Below are positions 1 to 9,106 of a stretch of DNA of 64,000 nt, in pieces. The stretch is taken from the NCBI GenBank assembly GCA_902570695.1, contig CACFZE010000003.1, positions 62,001 to 126,000 of the forward strand, read 5' to 3'. This DNA comes from an uncultured Pelagibacteraceae bacterium (GTDB lineage Bacteria > Pseudomonadota > Alphaproteobacteria > Pelagibacterales > Pelagibacteraceae). Below the pieces are notes generated by a model. That model ran no database searches and was not told where the DNA came from. It was given only the letters and a program-made list of their open reading frames with translations. The stretch's first letter is position 1; each line of letters opens with the position of its first letter. The translations under genes were made by a program, and so were the position numbers.

Positions 1-620
1 TTGACTGCTATTGGCACATTTGAATTTAAATTTTTCTTTTCTTCATTTATACATTTTAAAAGATTATCTAACTCTTCATTTTTGTGAAAGTTTCTTAAAT
101 TTTCTGTGTTAGGAGAAGAGATATTAATTGTAATATAGTCTGCTAAATTATGAAATTTTCTGAAACAAATTAAATAATCTTCAACTCTGTTTTCAGTATC
201 TTTATTAGGTCCTATATTAATACCAAGTAATCCATTAGGTGAAGTATTTTCAATATTTTTTTTACTTTCTTCTGATCCAATATTGTTAAATCCAAGTCTA
301 TTAATTAAAGCCTCATCTTCCTCCAATCTGAACACTCTCGGCTTCGGATTTCCTATTTGTGGTTTAGGTGTAATTGTACCTACCTCAACAAAACCAAATC
401 CTAGTTTGTATAGAGGATTGTAAACTTCTGCATTTTTATCAAATCCAGCAGCAACACCTAGAGGAGAATTTAAGGTTTTGTTTAAAAATTTAGTTTGGAT
501 AGTAACTCTGGTTGTTTTATCTATAGCTGGTATCTGATTTAACTTTAAAGCCTTTATTGCTAGCGAGTGTGCAACTTCAGGGCTAAATTTAAATATAAAA
601 GGTCTTATAAGATTAAACAT
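1..620 (-). CDS. pyrD: Dihydroorotate dehydrogenase (quinone), class 2, 3'-truncated by window edge
   Basis: The minus-strand frame is open from an ATG at 618-620 to the window edge, so about 206 N-terminal residues are visible and the C-terminal part is missing. The translation starts MFNLIRPFIFKFSPEVAH, the membrane-associating N-terminal helix typical of class 2 enzymes. It continues with an AAGFDKNAE flavin-site motif, a VGTITPKPQ strand and INISSPNTENLRN, all family hallmarks. The enzyme oxidises dihydroorotate to orotate with quinone as acceptor in pyrimidine synthesis. Its first codons overlap the 3' end of the upstream lysyl-tRNA synthetase gene by 8 bases, so the two are probably cotranscribed. 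Identification is firm; only completeness is unknown. Confidence 0.93.
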   Translation of the reverse strand, partial: MFNLIRPFIFKFSPEVAHSLAIKALKLNQIPAIDKTTRVTIQTKFLNKTLNSPLGVAAGFDKNAEVYNPLYKLGFGFVEVGTITPKPQIGNPKPRVFRLEEDEALINRLGFNNIGSEESKKNIENTSPNGLLGINIGPNKDTENRVEDYLICFRKFHNLADYITINISSPNTENLRNFHKNEELDNLLKCINEEKKNLNSNVPIAV

Positions 621-2181
621 TTTCAACCTTTTTTCTTATCAATTCTTTGGTTTCATTTACTCCAAAAAAACTAATGAAGAAGCCCATTCTGGGTCCATTT
701 TCGTCACCAAATACAACCTCATAGATAAGCTTAAACCATTCTCTTAAATTTTCTTTATAACCATTTTCTTTTCCTACGGTAAAAATATTTGTCTGAATAT
801 CTTCAGGAGCCATTTTATCATTACAATTATCTAAAGACTCAATTAATGCTTTCAGTGCAACTTTCTCTTTTTCATTTGGTGTTTTATAAATTTTTTTTGT
901 TTTTATAACATCATTGAAATATTTTATTGCATATTCAATTAAATTATCAAAAATTGGATGATCATTTTCATTAATTTCTGACTTGTATTTTTTTACAAAT
1001 TTCCAAAGTAATTGTTTGCTGTCCGCATTACTTGTTTCAACTAAATTTAAAAGCATTGAAAAAGTCATAATTGTATTTTCCTCTGGCATTGATCCATTAT
1101 GCACATGCCAAACTGGATTCATTAACTTCTGTAAATCATTTTGAGTTTTTCCTTTTTCTATAAAATCTAGATATTCATCAACAGCTTTTGGAACAACTTC
1201 TCTGTACAATTTTTTTGCTCTTTTTGGATTTTGATACATATAAAGAGATAGACTTTGAGGAGATGCATAATTCAGCCATTCATCTATAGTTACTCCATTG
1301 CCTTTTGATTTAGATATTTTTTCACCTTTTTCGTCCAAAAAAAGTTCATACGCAAAACCAGATGGGTTAGATTTACCTAATGTTTTAATAATCTTAGTTG
1401 AAAGAATTGCACTCTCAATTAAATCCTTTCCATACATTTCAAAATCAACATCTAAAGCGTACCATCTCATTGCCCAATCAACTTTCCATTGCAATTTGCA
1501 GTTCCCGTCTAAAATACTTTTTTCCAATTTTGATCCATTATTATCAAATATGATTTTAGAAGATTTAGAATCAATTTCTAAAACAGGTATTTCAAGAACT
1601 TTTCCAGTTTCTGGGCATATTGGTAAAAAGGGGGAATAGGTTTTCTGTCTTTCTTTGCCTAAAGTTGGAAGAATTATTTCCATAATTTTTTCATAATTTT
1701 CTAGAACTAATTTTAGGGTGTCATTAAAATAACCAGACTTGTAGAGTTCTGTAGAACTTTTAAATGAATATTTAAATTTAAAATTATCCAGAAATTGTTT
1801 CAACATATTATTATTATGTTCTCCAAAACTACTAAACTTTTCAAATGGATCAGGGACATCCGTTAAAGGTTTGTGAAGATTATTTTTGAGCTTTTCTTGA
1901 TTTGGAACATTTTCAGGTACTTTTCTAAGACCATCCATATCATCAGAAAATGTAATAATTTCCTTTGGAATATCTGTTAAATGATCAAGAGCGTTGACAA
2001 TCATTGTCGTCCTTGCAACTTCTCCAAATGTACCTATATGTGGTAGTCCACTAGGTCCATAACCAGTTTGTAAAACTATTTTATTTTTTTTCTCTATGTT
2101 CGATTTTCTCTCTCTTAATAGCTTTTTAGCCTCAACAAATGGCCAGGCGTTTGTTTTGTCAAAATTTGTTTTGTCTATCAC
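613..2181 (-). CDS. lysK: Lysyl-tRNA synthetase, class I
   Basis: This 522-residue protein attaches lysine to tRNA-Lys. It is the class I (Rossmann-fold) form typical of archaea, spirochaetes and many alphaproteobacteria, not the class II LysS/LysU of enterobacteria. The HIGH-type signature is HIGTFGE (His48-Gly50) and the KMSKS-type signature is KISKSKGN (288-295). Length is normal for the class. The start is a GTG at 2179-2181; no ATG lies in frame nearby before the class-typical TNAWPFVEAKKLL segment, so GTG is the best choice. The gene is divergent from trkH across 86 bases and overlaps pyrD downstream by 8 bases. No class II enzyme is visible in the window. Confidence 0.95.
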   Translation of the reverse strand: MIDKTNFDKTNAWPFVEAKKLLRERKSNIEKKNKIVLQTGYGPSGLPHIGTFGEVARTTMIVNALDHLTDIPKEIITFSDDMDGLRKVPENVPNQEKLKNNLHKPLTDVPDPFEKFSSFGEHNNNMLKQFLDNFKFKYSFKSSTELYKSGYFNDTLKLVLENYEKIMEIILPTLGKERQKTYSPFLPICPETGKVLEIPVLEIDSKSSKIIFDNNGSKLEKSILDGNCKLQWKVDWAMRWYALDVDFEMYGKDLIESAILSTKIIKTLGKSNPSGFAYELFLDEKGEKISKSKGNGVTIDEWLNYASPQSLSLYMYQNPKRAKKLYREVVPKAVDEYLDFIEKGKTQNDLQKLMNPVWHVHNGSMPEENTIMTFSMLLNLVETSNADSKQLLWKFVKKYKSEINENDHPIFDNLIEYAIKYFNDVIKTKKIYKTPNEKEKVALKALIESLDNCNDKMAPEDIQTNIFTVGKENGYKENLREWFKLIYEVVFGDENGPRMGFFISFFGVNETKELIRKKVENV

Positions 2182-2267
2182 AACTACTTAAATATCCTTA
2201 ATATCAGCCTTTTTAATAATTCATATAGAGTTGAAATTTATTTACCATAAAATAATGTCCATTCAAA

Positions 2268-3716
2268 ATGTCCAATTATAAAACTGTCTTTTTTACATTA
2301 GGGGTTTTGCAAATTATTTTAGGTCTTTCAATGATTGTACCTATTTTGGTTCAATTAATATTTGATCAAATTGATGCAGGATTTATCGGATCAATGATTG
2401 TTACTATTGTTTTTGGATTTTTATTTTTCATTTCTAATTATGATCACGATAAAAAGATAAGTTTACCTCAAGCTTTTTTGCTCACAGCACTTTCGTGGTT
2501 AAGTATTGCTATATTTGGTTCTTTACCTTTAATTTTTTCTAGTACAGATTTGAATTTTACAGATGCGTTTTTTGAGAGCATGTCTGGTATTACAACAACA
2601 GGATCTACAATTATCACGAATCTAAATGAAACTTCTAAAGCGATATTACTTTGGAGAGGAATGTTACAGTGGTTTGGTGGTATTGGAATTATCGTAATGG
2701 CAATCACTTTAATGCCTTTAATGAATATAGGGGGTATGCAACTTTTCAATATTTCATCTAATGATACTTCTGAAAAAATTTTTCCTAAAACTAAAGAAGT
2801 TGCTTTGAGATTATTGTCTATATATTCCTTATTAACTTTAACTTGTGCTTTTTTTTATTTTATATTTGGGATGAGTTTTTTTGATAGCATCGTGCATGCT
2901 ATGACAACAATAGCGACTGGAGGTTTTGCAAATTATAATGAATCTATAGGTTATTTTAACAGCTCATTAATAGAAATTAATGCAATAATATTTATTATTC
3001 TTGGAAGTATACCTTTTATTAGTTACATCAAATACTTGGCTGGAGATAAGAAAATATTTTTCAAAGACACACAAATAAAAACTTTTATAATTTTGGTTAT
3101 TATTTCAATTCTTTTAATGTTTTTTTATTTATCTGTTATAAATAAAAACTTAACTGAGATAAGTTTTTTGTCTGTTAGCTTTAATATAATTTCTATTTTA
3201 ACTGGAACAGGGTATGCTACAGAAAATTTTAGTAATTGGGGTCAATTTCCACTAGTATACTTCATAATTTTAATGTTCATTGGAGGCTGTGCAGGCTCTA
3301 CAACTTGCGGAATAAAGATTTTTAGAGTTCAAATTTTGTATCAATTCATATCAAACCAGCTGAAAAAAATAATTTACCCTCGAGGAATTTTCAAAATTAA
3401 ATATCAAAATAATAATGTGGATGAAAAATTTATGGACTCAATTATTTCTTTTATATTTCTTTATATATTAATATTTTTTGTTGTGACTGCGCTTTTATCG
3501 CTTGATGGATTAAATTTTATTACTGCAATTTCAGCAGCTGCCACGTCAATTTCAAATGTTGGTCCAGGTTTAGGTGATATTATTGGTCCAAACGGAAGTT
3601 TTTCAAGCCTGTCTGATTTTTCTAAATGGGTTCTCAGTGCTGCAATGATACTTGGAAGGTTGGAATTATTTGCAATTCTAGTATTATTTATTCCATCTTT
3701 TTGGAGAAAATATTAA
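2268..3716 (+). CDS. trkH: Trk-type potassium uptake protein, membrane subunit TrkH
   Basis: An integral inner-membrane protein of 482 residues with many hydrophobic segments and the four pore-loop repeats of the TrkH/KtrB superfamily. The filter-like segments are TTGSTI, ATGGFANYN, TGTGYATE and SNVGPGLGD. The superfamily forms a potassium (and sometimes sodium) translocating channel, normally gated by the cytosolic NAD-binding partner TrkA, which is not in this window. Length matches the family. It is first in a plus-strand group, and its stop codon overlaps the start of the AmpG-like gene by one base (3716), suggesting translational coupling. I see no convincing Shine-Dalgarno sequence. Confidence 0.93.
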   Translation: MSNYKTVFFTLGVLQIILGLSMIVPILVQLIFDQIDAGFIGSMIVTIVFGFLFFISNYDHDKKISLPQAFLLTALSWLSIAIFGSLPLIFSSTDLNFTDAFFESMSGITTTGSTIITNLNETSKAILLWRGMLQWFGGIGIIVMAITLMPLMNIGGMQLFNISSNDTSEKIFPKTKEVALRLLSIYSLLTLTCAFFYFIFGMSFFDSIVHAMTTIATGGFANYNESIGYFNSSLIEINAIIFIILGSIPFISYIKYLAGDKKIFFKDTQIKTFIILVIISILLMFFYLSVINKNLTEISFLSVSFNIISILTGTGYATENFSNWGQFPLVYFIILMFIGGCAGSTTCGIKIFRVQILYQFISNQLKKIIYPRGIFKIKYQNNNVDEKFMDSIISFIFLYILIFFVVTALLSLDGLNFITAISAAATSISNVGPGLGDIIGPNGSFSSLSDFSKWVLSAAMILGRLELFAILVLFIPSFWRKY

Positions 3717-5089
3717 TGTTTGAAAAAAAACAAACCTGGTCAGAATCTATTTTAGTTTACAAGGATATTCGAATGCTAAGAATATTACTTCTTGGTGCAA
3801 TTAGTGGATTTCCTTGGGTTTTAATTGCCAGCAGTTTAAGCCTTTGGCTAAAAGAAGAAGGTTTAAGTAGATCAACTATTGGATGGGCAGGTTTAATATT
3901 TGGGGTGTACGCCTTTAATTATTTGTGGGCACCAATAATTGATAGAATACAAATTCCATTTTTAACAAAAAGATTAGGGCATCGACGAGGTTGGATTGTC
4001 CTTATGCAAATTATAATTTTATTTAGTTTAATTGTTTGGAGTTTTATTAACCCTACAGAAAATTTGGCGTTACTAATTAGTGTTGGATTAGTTATAGCAA
4101 TTGCTTCGGCTACACAAGATATTACAGTTGATGCGTTGAGAATCGAACAAATTAATGCTGATGAAGGAAAATCTATGGCAGCAGGTGCTGCTATGGCTGT
4201 AGTTGGATGGTGGACCGGATATAAGTTAGGTGGTGTTATAGCATTGTTTACTGCCGAATTTTTTCAAAACATTGGAATTGAAGATTACTGGCAAACTACT
4301 TTTTTAGTTCTTGGCGTTGTAGTAATCCTGATGAATATAGGTTTAATGTTTATACACGAGCCTATAACAACTGATAGGCAAAACAAACAAAAAGAAACAG
4401 ACGAAATAATACAATCAAAACTTGGATCAAATAATGTAATAACAAAATTTGTTGCTTATATTACTGGTACAATAGGAGGTCCAATAATTAGTTTCTTCAA
4501 AAAAAATGGTTTCTCAATTGCAGTTGGAATCCTTGGCTTTGTCTTTCTTTTTAAAATTGGAGAAGCCTTTCTTGGAAGAATGTCCATAGTTTTTTATAAA
4601 GAGGTAGGATTTTCAAAAGGTGAAATAGCGATATACTCTAAAACTCTAGGCTGGATAACGACAGTTGTATTTACATTATTAGGTGGAATATTTGCTATGA
4701 GAGCTGGCACAATAAAAACAATGTTTGTTGCTGGTGGATTTATGGCAGCAACAAATTTATTATTTGCTGCTCTCGCGTGGTCAGGAAAATCTGAATGGTT
4801 GTTTGCTTTAGCGGTTATCGCTGATGATATATCTGCAGCATTTGCAACTGTTGCTTTCGTAGCCTTTATCTCTCTTTTAGTGGATAGGACTTATACTGCT
4901 ACACAGTATGCACTTCTAGCTTCAATTGGAACTGCAGGAAGAACGACACTTGCTTCTTCATCGGGTGCTTTAGTTGATTGGCTAAATGGAGACTGGGGAA
5001 CTTTTTTTATAATTACTACTTTAATGGTCATCCCATCCTTAATTTGTTTATGGTTTATAAGGAATAAAATTAAAATTGGTGCAAAATAG
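3716..5089 (+). CDS. ampG: AmpG-like muropeptide permease (major facilitator superfamily)
   Basis: The frame extends upstream to 3626 inside trkH, but the likely start is the ATG at 3716, which overlaps the trkH stop and gives a 457-residue protein starting MFEKKQTWSES. AmpG imports anhydromuropeptides from periplasm to cytosol for cell-wall recycling. Family features include GFPWVLIASSLSLWLKEEG in the first membrane segment, WAPIIDR after the second, LGHRRGWI in the next loop, and QDITVDALRIE in a later helix. About 12-14 hydrophobic segments are present. The next gene encodes an NlpC/P60 peptidase, so the pair fits muropeptide turnover. The substrate assignment is by family only. Confidence 0.88.
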   Translation: MFEKKQTWSESILVYKDIRMLRILLLGAISGFPWVLIASSLSLWLKEEGLSRSTIGWAGLIFGVYAFNYLWAPIIDRIQIPFLTKRLGHRRGWIVLMQIIILFSLIVWSFINPTENLALLISVGLVIAIASATQDITVDALRIEQINADEGKSMAAGAAMAVVGWWTGYKLGGVIALFTAEFFQNIGIEDYWQTTFLVLGVVVILMNIGLMFIHEPITTDRQNKQKETDEIIQSKLGSNNVITKFVAYITGTIGGPIISFFKKNGFSIAVGILGFVFLFKIGEAFLGRMSIVFYKEVGFSKGEIAIYSKTLGWITTVVFTLLGGIFAMRAGTIKTMFVAGGFMAATNLLFAALAWSGKSEWLFALAVIADDISAAFATVAFVAFISLLVDRTYTATQYALLASIGTAGRTTLASSSGALVDWLNGDWGTFFIITTLMVIPSLICLWFIRNKIKIGAK

Positions 5090-5822
5090 TTTTTTTTTAA
5101 AAGAGCCTTTTGTCGATATATTAGAGGAACCAAAGAAGAACTCTAATGTTAGCTCTCAACTTATCTACGGTGAGAGTTTTAAAATAATTAGTAAAAAAAA
5201 TAATTATTTTAAAATAAAGACTTCATATGACAAATATTCAGGCTTTATAAAAAAAATTGATAGCTACGAAAAATTCAATCCAACTCACAAAGTTGGAATT
5301 TTAAAAGCTAGAATTTATTTAGGTAATAAAAGAAAGAAATCAAAAAAGTTTTTACCATTTACGAGCAAAATACAAATTTTAAAAAAGGATCAAAATTTCA
5401 TTATGTATAAAAAAGATAAATGGCTAAGATCAAAAGACATATTTCCAATCCAAAAAAAAAATTCTGATTTTGTAAAAATATTTAAAAGTTTTCTAAATTG
5501 TAAATATAAATGGGGTGGAAAAACATTCGAAGGAATTGATTGTTCAGCTCTATTGCAAATATTTTATAAATTTAATAATAATTTTTTTCCAAGAGACACT
5601 ATTGATCAAGTTAAATTAAAAAAAGGTGTGGGATACAAAAAAAAATTTAAAAAAGGTGATATTATTTTTTGGAAAGGACATGTTGCTATATGCATCAATA
5701 CAAATGATCTTATCCACGCTTATGGTCCAAAAAAAAGAGTGATCATAATGCCAATTAAAAAAACGATAAAACTAATTAAAGAAACTGCGAAATTAGATGT
5801 AAAGAAAGTAACAAGGATCTGA
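5076..5822 (+). CDS. NlpC/P60-family cell-wall peptidase with N-terminal SH3-like region
   Basis: A protein of about 248 residues. The C-terminal half carries the NlpC/P60 catalytic triad context: Cys156 in GIDCSALLQ, His202 in WKGHVAIC and His214 in DLIHAYG. The N-terminal 120 residues look like two SH3-type cell-wall-binding repeats. The family cleaves peptide bonds in peptidoglycan, usually D-Glu to diamino acid. The track-length start is a TTG at 5076 inside ampG; a GTG lies at 5079, and no ATG is nearby, so the exact start is uncertain. No signal peptide is visible, so action on imported muropeptides in the cytosol is plausible given the upstream AmpG gene. It ends 1 base from the convergent tyrA stop. 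Confidence 0.85.
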   Translation: MVQNSFFLKEPFVDILEEPKKNSNVSSQLIYGESFKIISKKNNYFKIKTSYDKYSGFIKKIDSYEKFNPTHKVGILKARIYLGNKRKKSKKFLPFTSKIQILKKDQNFIMYKKDKWLRSKDIFPIQKKNSDFVKIFKSFLNCKYKWGGKTFEGIDCSALLQIFYKFNNNFFPRDTIDQVKLKKGVGYKKKFKKGDIIFWKGHVAICINTNDLIHAYGPKKRVIIMPIKKTIKLIKETAKLDVKKVTRI

Positions 5823-5823
5823 A

Positions 5824-6717
5824 TTACTCTCGACCAAAATCAGGTTTAGAAATATCTTGTTTTTGAGAAATTATTTGTTTTCTTACTACTTTCGAATTGA
5901 TTAATTTTTTTATTATCTTTGAATTTTCTTTCTTACTTATATTCTTCTTAAAATCTTTTAAATTTCTCATAAAAAGATTTATTGCTTCAATCATATTAGT
6001 TTTATTCTCGAAAAATATGTCTCTCCACATTATTTCGTTGGAAGCAGCAATTCTTGAGAAATCTCTTAATCCACCTGCACTAAATTTAATCAAATTTTTA
6101 TTCTTTTTTTTCTGAAAATCCTGAGCAGTTTTTATTAAATTGTAAGCAATCAAGTGAGGTAGATGGCTAGTGACTGAAAAAATTTTATCATGATCATCGG
6201 GGTTCATAATAATTATTTTAGATCCTAAAGATTTCCAAAATCTCTCTACTTTTTTTTGTTTTAGAACATTTTTATCTTTTATTATTATGCACCACTTGTT
6301 TTTGAACAAATTAGCATTACCATATTTGGGCCCACTAACTTCGGATCCTGAGATAGGATGACTCATCACCCAATCAAGATTTTTTGATAATTTTTTTTTT
6401 TTTAAAGAAATTAGATTTTTTTTTGTTGAACCAACGTCAGTTATAATTGAATTATGATTGAGATTTTTATTTAAAGACGAAAAAAATTTAGGATATTCAC
6501 TCATAGGAGTGCTTAAAATCACAAGATCAATTTTATTTAAATTTTTATCTAAGCTTGTTAAAAATTTAATTTTTTTGTTAAATTTTTTAATAATAGATTT
6601 ATATTTTTTTGATTTTTCAAATACAAAAAAATTTTTAGAAATTTTTTTTTGTATAGAAGCCTTTAATATTGACGAGCCTATTAATCCGCAACCAATAATA
6701 AGAATATTATTAAACAT
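5824..6717 (-). CDS. tyrA: Prephenate (cyclohexadienyl) dehydrogenase
   Basis: A 297-residue NAD(P)-dependent enzyme that oxidatively decarboxylates prephenate (or arogenate) in tyrosine synthesis. The N-terminus has the dinucleotide-binding GCGLIGSS. ITDVGSTK and MSHPISGSEVSGPKYG are the family's substrate-site segments, and a SHLPHLIAYNL helix follows. The gene overlaps hisC upstream by 8 bases, an arrangement common in alphaproteobacteria, where the HisC-family enzyme can supply aromatic aminotransferase activity. No chorismate mutase domain is fused. Whether prephenate or arogenate is preferred cannot be read from the sequence. The coding strand is very A-rich, giving a lysine-heavy protein. 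Confidence 0.92.
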   Translation of the reverse strand: MFNNILIIGCGLIGSSILKASIQKKISKNFFVFEKSKKYKSIIKKFNKKIKFLTSLDKNLNKIDLVILSTPMSEYPKFFSSLNKNLNHNSIITDVGSTKKNLISLKKKKLSKNLDWVMSHPISGSEVSGPKYGNANLFKNKWCIIIKDKNVLKQKKVERFWKSLGSKIIIMNPDDHDKIFSVTSHLPHLIAYNLIKTAQDFQKKKNKNLIKFSAGGLRDFSRIAASNEIMWRDIFFENKTNMIEAINLFMRNLKDFKKNISKKENSKIIKKLINSKVVRKQIISQKQDISKPDFGRE

Positions 6718-7792
6718 TTTTAAAAATAGTATTCATTCTTTTAAGGAATATTTGGTTTTCTTTTGTGTTGCCAATTGTAAGTCTTAGACAATTTTTTATG
6801 CCATATGAATTCATTTCTCTTAGTATAATTCCATATTTCTGTAATTTTTTTAAAGTTGTATCTGCGGTAAATTTTGCTTTTTTGAAATCTAGCAAAAAGA
6901 AATTTCCAGATATTTTGTTTGTACCAATATTATATTTTAACATCTCATTTTTAATTTTTTTGCACCATTTAAGATTATGTATTACTGACTTTTTAACAAA
7001 TTTATCATCTTTAAGTGATTCAACAGCACAAATTTGAGCAAATTTATTTACGTTAAAAGGTGGTTTAATTTTATATAATTCTTTAATTATAGATTTATCA
7101 CCGTACCCCCAGCCTATCCTTAATGAAGCTAGACCATAGATTTTTGAAAATGTTCTTAAAATAAATACATTTTTAGAGTTTTTAAATAACTCAATTCCAG
7201 ATTTGTAATCTTTATTCTTCATATATTCAAAATATGCATCATCAACAACCAATAAAATATTTTTATTTAATCTTCTCCTTAAGTCTAATAGCTCGTTTTT
7301 TGTTAAATAAGTGCCTGTTGGATTATTTGGATTTGCAATAAAAACAATTTTTGTTTTTTTTGATGTCTTTTTCAGAATTTCTTTAACTGAAACTTTAAAA
7401 TTAATTTCTTTAGCTAATTTTACATTTGCCCCAACGATTTTGGAGTATATCCTATACATGAGGAAACTGTACTGAGGAACAACAACTTCATCATTTTCTC
7501 TAAGGAACAATTGACAAAGCATTTGAATTACTTCGTCAGAACCAGAGCCACAAATTATCTTGGATTTATCACAACCATACTTCTTTGATATTTTTTGTGT
7601 TAATTCCGAAAATTTACTGTCTGGATATTTTGATATATCAAATTTAGACTTAACAATTTTTTCGACATTTTTACTGACACCCAAAGCAGATTCATTTGCA
7701 GATAACTTAATAATATTTTTATTACCAGCCAATAAGGATTTTCCTGGTTTGTAACTCTGTAATTTTATGTTTTTAAATCTTAGCGCTGTCAT
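6710..7792 (-). CDS. hisC: Histidinol-phosphate aminotransferase (probably also aromatic aminotransferase)
   Basis: A 360-residue class I/II fold PLP enzyme. The cofactor lysine is Lys217 in RTFSKIYGLASLR, the NPNNPTG motif lies at 154-160, and VVDDAYFEY supplies the cofactor-binding Asp and Tyr. LSANESALG near the start is typical of HisC. It transaminates imidazole-acetol phosphate in histidine synthesis. The overlap with tyrA suggests a second role with phenylpyruvate or hydroxyphenylpyruvate, which is inference. The gene is first of its pair and is divergent from metX across 180 bases that include the SAM-II element on the other strand. Confidence 0.93.
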   Translation of the reverse strand: MTALRFKNIKLQSYKPGKSLLAGNKNIIKLSANESALGVSKNVEKIVKSKFDISKYPDSKFSELTQKISKKYGCDKSKIICGSGSDEVIQMLCQLFLRENDEVVVPQYSFLMYRIYSKIVGANVKLAKEINFKVSVKEILKKTSKKTKIVFIANPNNPTGTYLTKNELLDLRRRLNKNILLVVDDAYFEYMKNKDYKSGIELFKNSKNVFILRTFSKIYGLASLRIGWGYGDKSIIKELYKIKPPFNVNKFAQICAVESLKDDKFVKKSVIHNLKWCKKIKNEMLKYNIGTNKISGNFFLLDFKKAKFTADTTLKKLQKYGIILREMNSYGIKNCLRLTIGNTKENQIFLKRMNTIFKNV

Positions 7793-7854
7793 AGTAAATA
7801 TTTCACTATAAATAGTCTTTTAACTAGATAAAACAATAATTAATTGAGCAATAT

Positions 7855-7883
7855 TTGACATATAAATTCCTTTGAAGTAAAAG
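7855..7883 (+). promoter_or_regulatory. Candidate sigma-70 promoter of metX
   Basis: A perfect TTGACA lies at 7855-7860. A TAAAAG (4 of 6 matches to TATAAT) lies at 7878-7883 after a 17-base spacer. Transcription would begin near 7890, at the 5' edge of the SAM-II element, which is the expected geometry. The -10 is weak, so this is a moderate-confidence call. Confidence 0.45.
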
Positions 7884-7886
7884 CTG

Positions 7887-7940
7887 CATGCGCTGATTTA
7901 TACTGAATTGCGAGCGCTATAAAAAAACCGCTAAAATGTT
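7887..7940 (+). promoter_or_regulatory. SAM-II riboswitch (metA motif) upstream of metX
   Basis: The segment 7890-7900 reads GCGCTGATTTA. It is followed by ACTGAATTGCGAGCGC at 7902-7917, and GCTAAA at 7930-7935. This matches the SAM-II consensus I remember from marine metX leaders. P1 is formed by GCGCT (7890-7894) and AGCGC (7913-7917), and the downstream A-rich and GCTAAA parts would complete the H-type pseudoknot. SAM-II binds S-adenosylmethionine and represses methionine genes in alphaproteobacteria. A run of eight T begins at 7939, 33 bases before the metX ATG. No Shine-Dalgarno sequence follows, so the mode of control (early termination or blocked initiation) is not settled by the sequence. 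Confidence 0.88.
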
Positions 7941-7972
7941 TTTTTTCTCACAATTCAATCAGTACAATTATT

Positions 7973-9106
7973 ATGAATAAGAATATTGATACAAAAAAAA
8001 TAATTATATCAAATCCCCTTAAATTGGATTGTGGTAAGGAAATTAATAACTTTCCAGTAGCATATGAGACATATGGGGAATTAAACAGTGAAAAAAGTAA
8101 TGCAATATTAGTTTTCCATGCTTTGACTGGAGATCAATATGTTTCTGGAAAAAACCCAATAACTAATAAAGATGGTTGGTGGAGTTATGTTGTTGGAGAA
8201 AATAAGCCAATTGATACGAATAAATTTTTTGTGATCTGTGCAAATGTTATTGGAGGCTGCATGGGATCTTACGGACCTAGCACAATAAATGAGTCCACTG
8301 GTAAACAAATAGGAACTGATTTTCCAATTATAACTATTAACGACATGGTTAACGCTCAATATGAGCTAATTAAATATTTAGAAATTGAAAAACTTTTTGC
8401 TGTAGTAGGTGGTTCAATGGGTGGAATGCAAGTACTTCAATTTGTTGCCAATTTTCCAGATAAAGCAAAACTTGCAATACCGATTGCTTGCACATCTAGT
8501 CACTCGGCACAAAACATAGCGTTTAATGAATTAGGAAGACAGGCAATTATGGCTGACAGTAAGTGGGAAAATGGTTTTTATAGTAATTACAAATTAAATC
8601 CTGACAAAGGGTTAGCGGTAGCAAGAATGGCAGCACATATTACTTATCTTTCTGAAAAAGGATTGCAGGAAAAATTTGGAAGAAAATTGCAAGATAGGGA
8701 TAGCCTAAGATATGGATTTGAGGCAGATTTTCAAATTGAGAGTTATCTTAGATATCAAGGATCTGTGTTTGTTGATAGATTTGATGCTAATAGTTATTTA
8801 TATATAACTCGTGCAATGGATTATTTTGACTTATCCAAACAGTACAAAGGAAACTTATCTGATGCATTCAAAGAAACTAAAACAAAATTTTTTGTAATAT
8901 CATTTACATCAGATTGGTTGTATCCAACATCGGAGAATAGAGAAATAGTTATAGCACTAAATTCTATTGGTGCAGATGTCGGATTTGTAGAAATAGAATC
9001 TGATAAGGGGCATGACTCATTTTTGCTCGATGTTCCAAGTTTCCTAAAGACACTTGGCGATTTTATTAATTCAACCTACAAAGTTATAAATGAAAGAAGA
9101 ATTTAA
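7973..9106 (+). CDS. metX: Homoserine O-acetyltransferase
   Basis: A 377-residue alpha/beta-hydrolase-fold acyltransferase. It transfers an acyl group (usually acetyl; some members use succinyl) to homoserine as the first committed step of methionine synthesis. The nucleophile is Ser148 in GGSMGGMQ. The later acid and base lie in [12 protein letters not shown] and [24 protein letters not shown] is the MetX oxyanion-region signature. ATG at 7973 starts just after the riboswitch leader. The stop overlaps metW by 17 bases, so the two proteins are translationally linked. In alphaproteobacteria MetX commonly works with MetW. Confidence 0.95.
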   Translation: MNKNIDTKKIIISNPLKLDCGKEINNFPVAYETYGELNSEKSNAILVFHALTGDQYVSGKNPITNKDGWWSYVVGENKPIDTNKFFVICANVIGGCMGSYGPSTINESTGKQIGTDFPIITINDMVNAQYELIKYLEIEKLFAVVGGSMGGMQVLQFVANFPDKAKLAIPIACTSSHSAQNIAFNELGRQAIMADSKWENGFYSNYKLNPDKGLAVARMAAHITYLSEKGLQEKFGRKLQDRDSLRYGFEADFQIESYLRYQGSVFVDRFDANSYLYITRAMDYFDLSKQYKGNLSDAFKETKTKFFVISFTSDWLYPTSENREIVIALNSIGADVGFVEIESDKGHDSFLLDVPSFLKTLGDFINSTYKVINERRI

